Shown in pieces: positions 1 through 8,612 of a stretch of DNA of 64,000 nucleotides. The DNA is taken from positions 1 to 64,000 of the forward strand of contig JASJCJ010000007.1 in NCBI GenBank assembly GCA_030066045.1. Reading direction: 5' to 3'. A program made the translations under genes and the position numbers. The stretch comes from Calothrix sp. MO_167.B12 (lineage in GTDB: Bacteria > Cyanobacteriota > Cyanobacteriia > Cyanobacteriales > Nostocaceae). The notes beneath the pieces are model-generated. The model was not told where the DNA came from, did no database searches, and was given only the letters and a program-made list of their open reading frames with translations. Each line of letters begins with the position of its first letter. The stretch's first letter is position 1.

Positions 1-230
1 GTTGATGGTTATAATACCATATTTTGTAGTCATAATATTTTTGAGGGAAACGCTCGTGATAAATCCCTTTGAGTCGGGTTTCATCCCCTGGTTAAAAACG
101 AGCGGGGTTCTCACCCTCCCATTATGCTTTGATAGAAGGGGTCACAAACCGCGAGATTTAGGTGCTTATCTCGGTAGATTGATTGTCACTGGCTCAACGG
201 CAAAACCAATTTCTCAAAATTAACATTTCC
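1..230 (-). mobile_element. Possible IS200/IS605-type terminal remnant
   Basis: Read on the minus strand this stretch has a short open tail ending in VEPVTINLPR and a stop near 190. It is followed by GC-rich hairpin-forming sequence (aggggatgaaacccgactc near 75-95, gagcggggttctcaccctcc on the plus strand). That resembles the region after a tnpB gene, where the IS right end and guide RNA lie. No transposase core is visible. The plus-strand ORF here is low quality and probably spurious. This is an inference from general appearance only. Confidence 0.22.
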
Positions 231-251
231 GTAGGGTGGGCAATGCCCACC

Positions 252-1688
252 TTACCCCAAAACCCGTTGAAAGTAGTGGCGATATAAATTACACCGAGGT
301 ATGACATGATTATCTTGCCTCTCCACCAAACCCATACTGTGCAATTTATAAATCTGCACTGAATTCAATTCCACTGGTTCAGGTGATTTAACCACAAGTT
401 GAAAAGCCTGAGCCAATTTTGGACGTTGTTGGAGTAACTGCAAATGTCCCCGTAGATGGTTGCTATAAATCCCTGCTTCCTTGGGAGCATCTTCCAAGAG
501 TCGCTCTAGGGTGAGATGACTAGAACTAACTTCATACATTGCTAACCTGACTAGGTAAGGATGTCCCCCTACCATATTCATTAATTCTTCCACCTGGATA
601 TTGCTCCACTCTAGCCCGTGGATATTTGCTAAATGTATCACCTGCTGTTTGTCAAACTCCCGTAATTCTACTGGTACTCCAGCATTAAAAGGAGATTGAT
701 TCATATCCAAAGGGATGTAAACTTCAGTAGAGTGAGCGATCGCTAAACGTAGTTGCTCCCAAATTGGATAAATTTTCCCTTTTTCATGCCAACTACGCAG
801 CATTCCCAAAAAGTCTTCAATCACATCACTACAGGTAAATAGTCGATCCAGATTATCTAATCCTAAGACTACTGGAGTATCTATTGCGGGTAATAAATAT
901 TCTTCAAAGTAAACTGTGCAATTATCATTACTACCTAAAATTTCCGTATCCCAGTAATCGTTTAATTGATTTTCTAATTTTAATTGCCGGCCAACTTGGC
1001 AACAGAACCAGCGTAAAAATTTATCTAAATTAGCCACAATATTTCGGTCTACGCTGTTAAAATCTAAATCAACACTTATATAATTATGATGGTGTGTTTC
1101 GGTTAAAATCCTCTTCATTAGAGAAGTTTTGCCCATTAATTTAGGAGCCTTAATCCGAATTAAAGCACCTGGTTTACAAATTGTCTCATAACATAAAGAT
1201 TCGATTCCATTGCGTTCTAAATAAAAAGGCGAATCAATGGGTACTAGTCCTTCTGGAAAAGATAAATGAGTCTCTGCAGGGAAGGCTGGTATAGCTAAAT
1301 TATTCTGAATTAATAAATGATTTTTGTTTGACCAAGCTCTTCTGAGGGCTGCTTGAAAATTTCTTTTTGTAACTGTCTCTGCTAAGGCTGCCGAAAGTTT
1401 GCGCCATAATTTATTACCAACATCTTTATTTAAATATTCAGGACTATAACCATACTCTATTGCCATATCATCATAGGTTTTTCTCTCCCAAGAACCCTGA
1501 AGTACTTTAATTTCTATATCGCTCAAGTGTTTTCCAGTATGCTGGTAAATAGCATCATCTGCTGCTGCTTGAGCTTGCATCCACGAAAATGCGGATTCAG
1601 CATATTCGTAATCGGATTGGTCAAACATTTGAGTCATCATGAGGTGTTCCACCGGCTTGGCAATGAGTTGAGATACAGTTGTAAACAC
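252..1688 (-). CDS. AAA-like ATPase with N-terminal HTH-like (VMAP-type) domain
   Basis: 478 aa with a GTG start. Residues about 54-115 are a helical segment (LSDIEIKVLQGSW, then YDDMAIEYGYS and LWRKLSAAL) like the N-terminal HTH region of cyanobacterial vWA/MoxR-associated proteins. Residues 150-400 look like the AAA_35 ATPase family: a P-loop APKLMGKTSLMK at 181-192 (first Gly replaced by Ala) and a Walker B-like LGLDNLD at 275-281. The rest is the winged-helix-like tail of that family. Proteins of this class are thought to act as NTP-dependent sensors or switches in signalling and conflict systems; the partner is not visible here. It is the first complete gene of the window, read away from the DUF58 gene across a repeat-filled gap. 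Family call likely, function unknown. Confidence 0.72.
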   Translation of the reverse strand: MFTTVSQLIAKPVEHLMMTQMFDQSDYEYAESAFSWMQAQAAADDAIYQHTGKHLSDIEIKVLQGSWERKTYDDMAIEYGYSPEYLNKDVGNKLWRKLSAALAETVTKRNFQAALRRAWSNKNHLLIQNNLAIPAFPAETHLSFPEGLVPIDSPFYLERNGIESLCYETICKPGALIRIKAPKLMGKTSLMKRILTETHHHNYISVDLDFNSVDRNIVANLDKFLRWFCCQVGRQLKLENQLNDYWDTEILGSNDNCTVYFEEYLLPAIDTPVVLGLDNLDRLFTCSDVIEDFLGMLRSWHEKGKIYPIWEQLRLAIAHSTEVYIPLDMNQSPFNAGVPVELREFDKQQVIHLANIHGLEWSNIQVEELMNMVGGHPYLVRLAMYEVSSSHLTLERLLEDAPKEAGIYSNHLRGHLQLLQQRPKLAQAFQLVVKSPEPVELNSVQIYKLHSMGLVERQDNHVIPRCNLYRHYFQRVLG

Positions 1689-2406
1689 TATGATTCCGTA
1701 AAGTAGATCTAAAAATTAGAAATTTACTACTGTAACCGCAACTTCTCACTGATAACCGAAATGACATATTAAGTCTCTACATCATTTTCTCTGAATAAGC
1801 CAAAATAACTCATCCCATTCTTAAGGCAGTAAATTAATATTGAACCAGTAAAAAATAAAAATCATATTTATTTATCGCACACTCTCTTGATAGGTAAAAA
1901 CTATAGAAATCATATTTGATTTTTGAAAAAAACGAGCGTACACTTTCTGTTAATAGTTCCCTGTTTTCAAGTTAGTCTCTCATGAACTTTGGTACACAAC
2001 CAAGGATCTGAAAATAATTCCCTCACTCTGGGCGGGGAAACCCCGCCCCTACTCCTGAACTCCGAACTCCGAACTCCGAACTCCGAACTCACTATTTTCA
2101 AGTTAGCTCCCCACGGTCAAATCCCACAACCTGCGTATCTGAAAATGCTTTGTGACTAACTCCTCAAGGGCGCACGCAATGCGCCCCTACATCGCACCTC
2201 CGCGCCTATTTTCAAGCTAGTCCCACTCTGCTCAAAGCCGCGCTTCGCGCGTCTACATGGACAATGTTTTGTCCACAACCAAGGATGAAAATAATTCCCT
2301 CACTCTGGGCGGGGAAACCCCGCCCCTACTCCGAATTCCGAATTCCGAACTCCGAACTCCGAACTCCGAATTCCCTATTTTCAAGCTAGTCCAAATGAAG
2401 TAAATT
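1689..2406. repeat. Mosaic repeat block upstream of the DUF58 gene
   Basis: A 700-bp gap with no gene. From 1964 to 2391 the motif tattttcaagctagtcc (with variants) occurs four times, near 1964, 2095, 2209 and 2378. Between copies lie cargo segments: a gggcggggaaaccccgccc palindrome with gaactccg octamers (2028-2092), a gggcgcacgcaatgcgccc palindrome (2165-2190), and a second gggcggggaaaccccgccc copy with octamers (2308-2374). The last joint ends about 15 bases before the DUF58 start, so the native promoter is probably displaced or supplied by the repeat. At 1905-1950 there is a short IS-end-like segment (aacgagcgtacacttt) shared with the sequence near 39400. Confidence 0.75.
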
Positions 2407-3732
2407 ATGATTCCAGCAACACGGGTTTATCTTTTATTGATATTGGGAATTGCGATCGCTCCCATTACAGCTATTTTCTTTGATATTGCCACCAGTATCA
2501 ACCTAACTCTGGTTTTTGATGTCATAGTACTGATATTAATGTTGGTAGATGGTTGGTTGGTGAGGCGGAACCGAGTTGAGGTAACTAGGGAATTGCTACC
2601 GCGATTATCTATTGGTAGGGATAACTTGGTTGTGTTGCGGGTCAAATCCGCTAATACCAATGCCATTGTCCAAATCAGTGACTATTACCCCAGTAGTTTT
2701 GATGTCTCTACACCAGTATTAACAACCACTGTGCCTAGTAATAGCACCCAGGAATTAGATTATACAGTTCACCCCAACAAACGGGGAGAATTTCCTTGGG
2801 GAGATATTCAAGTGAGACAATTGGGTAGTTGGGGGTTAGCCTGGGACAATCGCAAAATTCCCCAGAGCTTGAAAGTTTGGGTATATCCAGATTTAGTGGG
2901 ATTGCGATCGCTATCTATCCGCCTGACTTTACAATCATCTGGTTCCATGCGTCAATTTCGCCGCCAATTGGGTATTGGTACGGAGTTTGCCGAACTGCGT
3001 AACTACCGAGTCGGTGATGATTTACGATTTGTGGATTGGAAAGCTACCGCCCGTCGGGTAAGTACTACCAATGCACCCCCATTAATTAGGGTACTAGAAC
3101 CCGAACAGGAACAAACCCTATTAATTTTGCTGGATCGGGGCAGATTAATGACTGCTAGGGTACATGGCTTGCAGAGATTTGACTGGGGACTGAATGCCGC
3201 TTTATCCCTAGCATTGACAGGATTGAGAAGGGGCGATCGCGTGGGCTTGGGTGTATTTGATCGACAAATGCATGCTTGGCTACCTCCAGATAGGGGAGAA
3301 CACCATCTCACAAGTCTGATCGATCGCTTGACACCCATTCAACCAGTACTACTAGAATCCGATTATTTAGGGGCGGTGACTCATGTTGTCCAACAGCAAA
3401 CCCGGCGAGCCTTGGTAGTAGTTATTACCGACTTAGTGGATGCCACAGCCTCAGCGGAACTGTTAGCAGCACTTTCTAGACTTGCACCCCGTTACCTACC
3501 ATTTTGCGTTACCTTGCGCGATCCTTTAGTAGATGAGATGGCTCATACTTTTACCGCAGATGTAACAGCAGCATATAGCCGTGCAGTAGCCTTGGATTTA
3601 CTCGCCCAAAGACAAGTAGCTTTTGCTCAGTTAAAGCAAAAGGGTGTATTAGTATTAGATGCACCTGCAAATCAAATTTCTGATGGATTAGTAGATAAAT
3701 ATTTGCAGCTCAAAGCGAGAAATTTACTTTAA
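2407..3732 (+). CDS. DUF58 domain protein
   Basis: 441 aa, ATG start. Two hydrophobic helices at residues 7-26 and 33-50 anchor the protein in the membrane, followed by a beta-rich region. The DUF58 signature ELRNYRVGDDLRFVDWKATAR is near 196-216. The downstream segment (LLILLDRGRLM, RALVVVITDL) has the look of a vWA-like fold. DUF58 proteins usually accompany a MoxR ATPase; no MoxR gene is adjacent here, though one lies at 51.4 kb. The methyltransferase gene follows after 22 bases, so the two may be co-transcribed. The family call is firm, the physiological role unknown. Confidence 0.9.
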   Translation: MIPATRVYLLLILGIAIAPITAIFFDIATSINLTLVFDVIVLILMLVDGWLVRRNRVEVTRELLPRLSIGRDNLVVLRVKSANTNAIVQISDYYPSSFDVSTPVLTTTVPSNSTQELDYTVHPNKRGEFPWGDIQVRQLGSWGLAWDNRKIPQSLKVWVYPDLVGLRSLSIRLTLQSSGSMRQFRRQLGIGTEFAELRNYRVGDDLRFVDWKATARRVSTTNAPPLIRVLEPEQEQTLLILLDRGRLMTARVHGLQRFDWGLNAALSLALTGLRRGDRVGLGVFDRQMHAWLPPDRGEHHLTSLIDRLTPIQPVLLESDYLGAVTHVVQQQTRRALVVVITDLVDATASAELLAALSRLAPRYLPFCVTLRDPLVDEMAHTFTADVTAAYSRAVALDLLAQRQVAFAQLKQKGVLVLDAPANQISDGLVDKYLQLKARNLL

Positions 3733-3754
3733 ATCATAAATAGGAATTAAAGAC

Positions 3755-4495
3755 ATGGGTGGAACAAATCAAGAACACTATCAAAAAATAGGCAGCATTT
3801 ATGATGATTTATGGTCTTACTCGGACGAATATATTCAATTTATGGCTACAAATATAATTGAATATTTACATTTGAAACCAACAGATACTTTAGTGGATTT
3901 AGGCTGTGGTACAGGGATGTATTCCAAAGCAATTCTGGAACAGATACAGTTAGATAATCCGATTATATGTGTGGATTGTTCTGAAAAGATGCTCGAACAA
4001 TTACCATCCAGTGATCAATATAAAACTATGGCAATAGATGCAATTGATTTTGTCTCCCAAGCCGAAGTTTATAATCAGGTTTTCATGAAAGAAGTAATTC
4101 ATCATATAGAGGAGCAAGAATTACTATTTAGTCGTTTGTTTCAAAGACTACCTATTGGGGGAAATTTTTTGTTGATACTTCTGCCTCCAACCATTGATTA
4201 TCCTTTATTTAGCAAAGCTTTGCAGCGATATGAAAGGGGTCAACCTCACTATGAAAAGTTGGCAAAATTACTTGAGAAAGTAGGTTTCCATGTATCAGTT
4301 AATTTTGTGGAATATCTTCAGGTGATTCCTAAATCCAAATACTTTCACATGGTGAAAAATCGCTATATGTCCTTACTTTCATTCTTTGACGATCAACAAT
4401 TAGCAGAAGGTCTGGCAGAAATGGAACAAAAATATGCTCAACAGTCTATTCTGGAATTTCCTGACCGCTTTGTTTTTATTACAGCGAATAAGTAA
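3755..4495 (+). CDS. Class I SAM-dependent methyltransferase
   Basis: 246 aa, ATG start. Motif I, LVDLGCGTGMYS, is at residues 46-57 and binds S-adenosylmethionine. The second acidic position is in IICVDCSEKML and motif IV-like residues are in YNQVFMKEVIHHIEE. This is the methyltransferase 11/25-type Rossmann fold. No substrate can be assigned from sequence. It sits 22 bases after the DUF58 gene on the same strand, and a repeat element begins directly after its stop codon. Confidence 0.85.
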   Translation: MGGTNQEHYQKIGSIYDDLWSYSDEYIQFMATNIIEYLHLKPTDTLVDLGCGTGMYSKAILEQIQLDNPIICVDCSEKMLEQLPSSDQYKTMAIDAIDFVSQAEVYNQVFMKEVIHHIEEQELLFSRLFQRLPIGGNFLLILLPPTIDYPLFSKALQRYERGQPHYEKLAKLLEKVGFHVSVNFVEYLQVIPKSKYFHMVKNRYMSLLSFFDDQQLAEGLAEMEQKYAQQSILEFPDRFVFITANK

Positions 4496-4770
4496 TTAGG
4501 GCTTGCTGTTCGCGGAGCGTGCCGTTAGGCATAAAAGTCTTTTGGTGTGGGTAGGGAATAAGGAAGAAGGAACATGGGACACGTAGGGGCGGGGTTTCCC
4601 CGCCCAGAGAACAAGAGACAGGGAAAAGTTTCAGTCTATTTTTTTTATCATCAAAAATTCTATATACAAGGATTTTTAAACCTAAAATTCCAATTGACTT
4701 GCACTTATTACCCAAAAAATAGCCTCAAAGCATTGATAAATCAATATTTTTCAGTTATTCAGCAAGCCCA
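4496..4770. repeat. MITE-like element with agggcttgctg ends
   Basis: Begins agggcttgctg just after the methyltransferase stop and ends cagcaagccca at about 4770, so its ends are inverted. Inside are a gggcggggtttccccgccc-type palindrome (4588-4608) and the motif attgataaatcaat near 4734. The same motif and the same right end recur at 22597-22852. No transposase is encoded, so this is a non-autonomous element or the relic of one. Confidence 0.6.
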
Positions 4771-4926
4771 ATGTAGTAGGAGCATCTCGCTCCCTGCTGT
4801 AAGAATGTAGTGGGAGCGTCTCGCTCCCTGCTGTAAGAAAGCGGGCAAGATGCTCCCTGTTTCCAGAAAGCGGGCAAGATGCCCGCACTACAATAAATTA
4901 TCAAAATTAATGGAACAGACCACTAG
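4771..4926. repeat. Palindromic gcgggcatcttgcccgc-family element
   Basis: Contains two gggagcgtctcgctccc-type palindromes and a gcgggcaagatgcccgc palindrome, then the terminal motif tatcaaaattaatgg followed by ccactag. The end abuts the clpB stop codon. Related copies are at 27943, 28212 and 53077. It could fold into strong hairpins and act as a terminator for clpB, but there is no clear T-tract. Confidence 0.7.
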
Positions 4927-7596
4927 TTAAGATTCATGGGATGCTTCTAATAGGTCTTTACTATTGGCAGACACTGACATTTGCGGTGACTTTTTTTTCT
5001 CAAATGTCAACCCATTTTTACCTTTATCGATCGCAATTGTATCCCCAGCAATAAAGGTATTTTCTAATATTTTGGTGGCTAGGGCATTTTCGACTTCTCG
5101 CTGAATTGCCCGTTTGATGGGACGTGCACCGTAAACTGGGTCATATCCGACTTCTACTAGGTAATCACAGGCTGCGTTGGTTATTTCTAAGGAGATTTTT
5201 TGATCGGCGAGGAGGTTTTCCACCCGCTTGAGTTGGATGCGGATAATCCTTCCCATTTCGCTGCGACTGAGGGGATGGAAGATAATTAAATCATCTATCC
5301 GGTTGAGGAATTCGGGTCTAAAGTGCGATCGCAAGGCATCCATTACCCGATTCCGCATTTTATCATATTGGGAATCATCTCCAGATATATCCAGGATGTG
5401 TTCGCTACCGATGTTACTTGTCATCACAATCACGGTATTGCGAAAATCGACGTTGCGCCCTTGAGAATCAGTAATCCTACCGTCATCTAAGACTTGCAAC
5501 AGTATATTAAATACATCTGGGTGGGCTTTTTCCACTTCATCCAATAGCACCACGGAATAGGGGCGACGGCGGATGGCTTCGGAGAGTTGTCCCCCTTCTT
5601 CATAACCCACATATCCGGGAGGCGCTCCCACAAGACGAGATACGGAGTGCTTTTCCATGTACTCGGACATATCTAACCGCACCAAGGCATCATCGGAGTC
5701 GAAGAGGAATTGAGCCAAGGCACGGGCCAGTTCTGTTTTACCCACACCAGTAGGTCCCATGAATAAAAACGAACCAATGGGGCGGCCGGGATCTTTCATC
5801 CCCGCACGGGCGCGACGAATTGCCGCAGAAACAGCTTCCACGGCTTCCTGTTGCCCTACCACCCGTTTATGTAGGTGGCTTTCTAATTTTAATAGTTTCT
5901 GTCTTTCTGATTCCAGGAGGCGATTAACCGGAATACCCGTCCACTTGGCCACAATTTCGGCAATATCTGCTTCCGTGACTTGTTCCCGCAGCAGGGTAGT
6001 ACCTTGGCTCTGGATTCTCAGCAGTTCCGTTTCTTTCGCCTCTCGGTCGTGCTGAACTCCTTCCAACTTACCATACTTTAATTGTGCCGCTTTATTGAGG
6101 TCATAGGCGCGTTCTGCTTGCTCTATTTGTACCCGCAGATTTTCTTCCTCTTGCTTGAGGGCACTAATGGCTTCCAATACCTGCTTTTCCCCTTGCCATT
6201 GCCCATTTAACTCATTTTGTTTTGCCGTTAATTGGGTGATTTCTCCCTCAATTAAGCTCATCCGTTGTTGGGTTTGGAAAGTGGCCTTTTCTTCCCCTGC
6301 TAAGGATAGCTTTTCCATCTCCAACTGCATCAAACGGCGATCAATATTTTCTAATTCCGCAGGCTTGGAGGTGATTTCCATTTTCAACTGGGCTGCGGCT
6401 TCATCCACTAAATCAATTGCCTTATCTGGCAAAAAGCGATCGCTAATATACCTAGCAGACAAGGTAGCGGCTGCTACCAACGCCGAGTCAGAAATTTTCA
6501 CATTGTGGTGGACTTCGTAGCGTTCCTTCAAACCCCGCAAAATAGAAATGGTATTTTCCACGGTTGGTTGATCCACAAAGACCTGTTGAAAACGCCGTTC
6601 TAAGGCTGCATCCTTCTCAATGTATTTACGATACTCATCCAAGGTACTCGCGCCAATACAGCGCAATTCTCCCCGTGCCAACATGGGTTTGAGTAAGTTC
6701 CCCGCATCCATAGAACCCTGTTGTCCTGAGCCTGCACCGACAACGGTGTGTAGTTCATCAATAAATAGGACAATTTGACCATTAGATTCCGTGACTTCCC
6801 GTAAAACAGATTTTAGCCTGTCTTCAAACTCACCTCGGTATTTTGCCCCAGCAATCAAACTACCAATATCCAGGGCAATTAATTGGCGATTCTTCAAAGA
6901 CTCCGGTACATCGCCCTTGACAATTCTTTGTGCCAAAGCCTCAGCGATCGCAGTTTTACCTACTCCCGGTTCGCCAATTAAGACGGGGTTATTTTTGCTA
7001 CGACGGGATAGGACTTGAATTAGCCGGCGAATTTCATCATCCCGCCCAATTACTGGGTCTAATTTTCCCGATTTTGCTTGCTCGGTTAAATCCCTGCCAA
7101 ACTTTTGTAGAGCTTCATAGCGGGATTCGGGATTTTGGTCTGTGACCTTTTGACTACCGCGCACAGCTTTAATAGTACTTTCTAACTTGGCGGTATCTAA
7201 ATCCAAACCCTTACAAATTCTTCTGCCAACCCGTTCATCCTCCAGAAATCCCAGGAGCATGTGTTCTATGGAAATATAGGAATCTTGCATCCGCACCCTG
7301 GCATTCTCGGCTACATCCAGCATCTCATCCAAGGCTCGGCCGAGGTAAAGTTGGTCACTTTTACCAACCTTGGGTTGGCGGCGGATAAACTCCTCTAGTT
7401 GTTGTTGTAAACGGCTAGCATCTACCCCAGTGCGATTTATTAACCGCGCAGCTAGTCCATTTTCCTGTTGTAGTAGAGCAATAATTAAATGTTCAACATC
7501 AAGTTGTTGCTGTTGATAAGCACGTACTATATCCTGAGATTTAACTATACCTTCCCAAGCTTTATCTGTAAATTTATCTGGATCTGTAGGCTGCAT
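4927..7596 (-). CDS. clpB: ATP-dependent chaperone ClpB
   Basis: 889 aa, a typical ClpB length. Order: two Clp-N repeats (1-145), AAA1 with Walker A GEPGVGKT at 208-215 and Walker B VLFIDELH, a coiled-coil middle domain (about 400-540), AAA2 with Walker A GPTGVGKT and [12 protein letters not shown], then the C-terminal D2-small domain ([13 protein letters not shown]). It is a cytosolic hexameric disaggregase working with DnaK/DnaJ. There is no ClpP-docking loop, as expected for ClpB rather than ClpC. Cyanobacteria usually have two ClpB paralogues; I cannot say which this is. No CIRCE element is visible upstream, so heat control by HrcA is not supported. Confidence 0.97.
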   Translation of the reverse strand: MQPTDPDKFTDKAWEGIVKSQDIVRAYQQQQLDVEHLIIALLQQENGLAARLINRTGVDASRLQQQLEEFIRRQPKVGKSDQLYLGRALDEMLDVAENARVRMQDSYISIEHMLLGFLEDERVGRRICKGLDLDTAKLESTIKAVRGSQKVTDQNPESRYEALQKFGRDLTEQAKSGKLDPVIGRDDEIRRLIQVLSRRSKNNPVLIGEPGVGKTAIAEALAQRIVKGDVPESLKNRQLIALDIGSLIAGAKYRGEFEDRLKSVLREVTESNGQIVLFIDELHTVVGAGSGQQGSMDAGNLLKPMLARGELRCIGASTLDEYRKYIEKDAALERRFQQVFVDQPTVENTISILRGLKERYEVHHNVKISDSALVAAATLSARYISDRFLPDKAIDLVDEAAAQLKMEITSKPAELENIDRRLMQLEMEKLSLAGEEKATFQTQQRMSLIEGEITQLTAKQNELNGQWQGEKQVLEAISALKQEEENLRVQIEQAERAYDLNKAAQLKYGKLEGVQHDREAKETELLRIQSQGTTLLREQVTEADIAEIVAKWTGIPVNRLLESERQKLLKLESHLHKRVVGQQEAVEAVSAAIRRARAGMKDPGRPIGSFLFMGPTGVGKTELARALAQFLFDSDDALVRLDMSEYMEKHSVSRLVGAPPGYVGYEEGGQLSEAIRRRPYSVVLLDEVEKAHPDVFNILLQVLDDGRITDSQGRNVDFRNTVIVMTSNIGSEHILDISGDDSQYDKMRNRVMDALRSHFRPEFLNRIDDLIIFHPLSRSEMGRIIRIQLKRVENLLADQKISLEITNAACDYLVEVGYDPVYGARPIKRAIQREVENALATKILENTFIAGDTIAIDKGKNGLTFEKKKSPQMSVSANSKDLLEASHES

Positions 7597-7917
7597 ATTT
7601 ACTGTTTCGGATTTAGAATTTTAGATTTTAGACTAAGTCAGTAATTTTAGTTATCATTTATACTATTTTTTCTTTGGGTTCCATCTCACAAATAAATCTG
7701 GAGGATTGGCACCCTTAATGAGTATCCCATGTTCTAGTTATATTTATTCTTACTCGAATTGAAAAATCAGGGGAACGAAGAGCAGGGAAATTAAATAAAT
7801 TTTCATGCACTATTAGTTTGTACCATTGAGGATGGCAACTTGGGGTATAATTTCCATGATAAAGAGTAAAAGAAAAATATAATTACAACTTATAGCATTT
7901 TGAATTTTAGAAAACAG
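7597..7917. other. Intergenic region, divergent clpB/DUF3592 promoters
   Basis: About 320 bases between divergent genes. It is AT-rich, with no coding sequence and none of the repeat families found elsewhere. The promoters of clpB (reading left) and of the DUF3592 gene (reading right) should lie here. I see no distinctive operator. Confidence 0.5.
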
Positions 7918-8553
7918 ATGATCCGACTACATGACAAATGTCTATCTTTCTTTGCTATAATTGCCTCTTACATTATTGGGTTTGGTTTACTTAGGTATAG
8001 TATTGACTCTGCCAATAAATCAGTCGAAGCTTCTAATTGGTCATCTGTAACGGGCACAATAACCAATTTGTCTCTTGAGGAGAGTTCAGTTAGCCATGAC
8101 GGAACAACTTATGAAGTATATGAAGTAAAGGTTGAGTATCGTTACTCTGTCATGGATAGAACATACACTAGTTCCCGATTGGCATTTGGATATGCTTCGA
8201 CTGGTCGCAGACAGGTACACCAAGATATTCTCAATAAACTAGAGAGTGCTTCATCAGTAAAGGTTCGATACAATCCACAAGATCCCGAAACATCCACTCT
8301 TTCATTTGGAATTCATAACTCAATAAAGCTTCGCTTTATTGGAGCTATTATATGGTTAGCACTTACTTTTAACTTTACCTTTTTTTCATTTGAAACTCAT
8401 GGTCCAATAAGGCCTATCTTGTTTTCAGTTATTATATGTTTATTTTCAGCTATTATATGGTTAGTAATTATTTTTAGCTTTACCTTAATTTTTTGGATAG
8501 CATATCAACCAGACTCTGTTCTCCTCAACAATATGGAAGTGACCCGAAAGTGA
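7918..8553 (+). CDS. DUF3592 domain membrane protein
   Basis: About 211 aa from the ATG at 7918; an upstream in-frame TTG at 7900 would give 217 aa. An N-terminal transmembrane helix (residues about 9-26) is followed by a beta-rich extracytoplasmic DUF3592 region (WSSVTGTITN, VEYRYSVMDRTYTSSRL, VKVRYNPQDPETS). Two closely spaced hydrophobic segments follow at about 138-155 and 165-195. DUF3592 proteins are small membrane proteins of unknown function. Repeats of IIWL and SFTF in the last two helices suggest an internal duplication. The gene stands alone. Confidence 0.72.
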   Translation: MIRLHDKCLSFFAIIASYIIGFGLLRYSIDSANKSVEASNWSSVTGTITNLSLEESSVSHDGTTYEVYEVKVEYRYSVMDRTYTSSRLAFGYASTGRRQVHQDILNKLESASSVKVRYNPQDPETSTLSFGIHNSIKLRFIGAIIWLALTFNFTFFSFETHGPIRPILFSVIICLFSAIIWLVIIFSFTLIFWIAYQPDSVLLNNMEVTRK

Positions 8554-8612
8554 TTATCTTACTGATTATTTCTAGCATATTAGTCCAGTATGACTCCATT
8601 CCTGATACAAAT

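Noticed and set aside
1960-2400. CRISPR array suggested by repeated joints
   Set aside because: Spacing is irregular (about 114-169), spacers are themselves repeats, and no cas gene is near.
5228-7145. Plus-strand frames opposite clpB
   Set aside because: Shadows of a well-conserved minus-strand gene.
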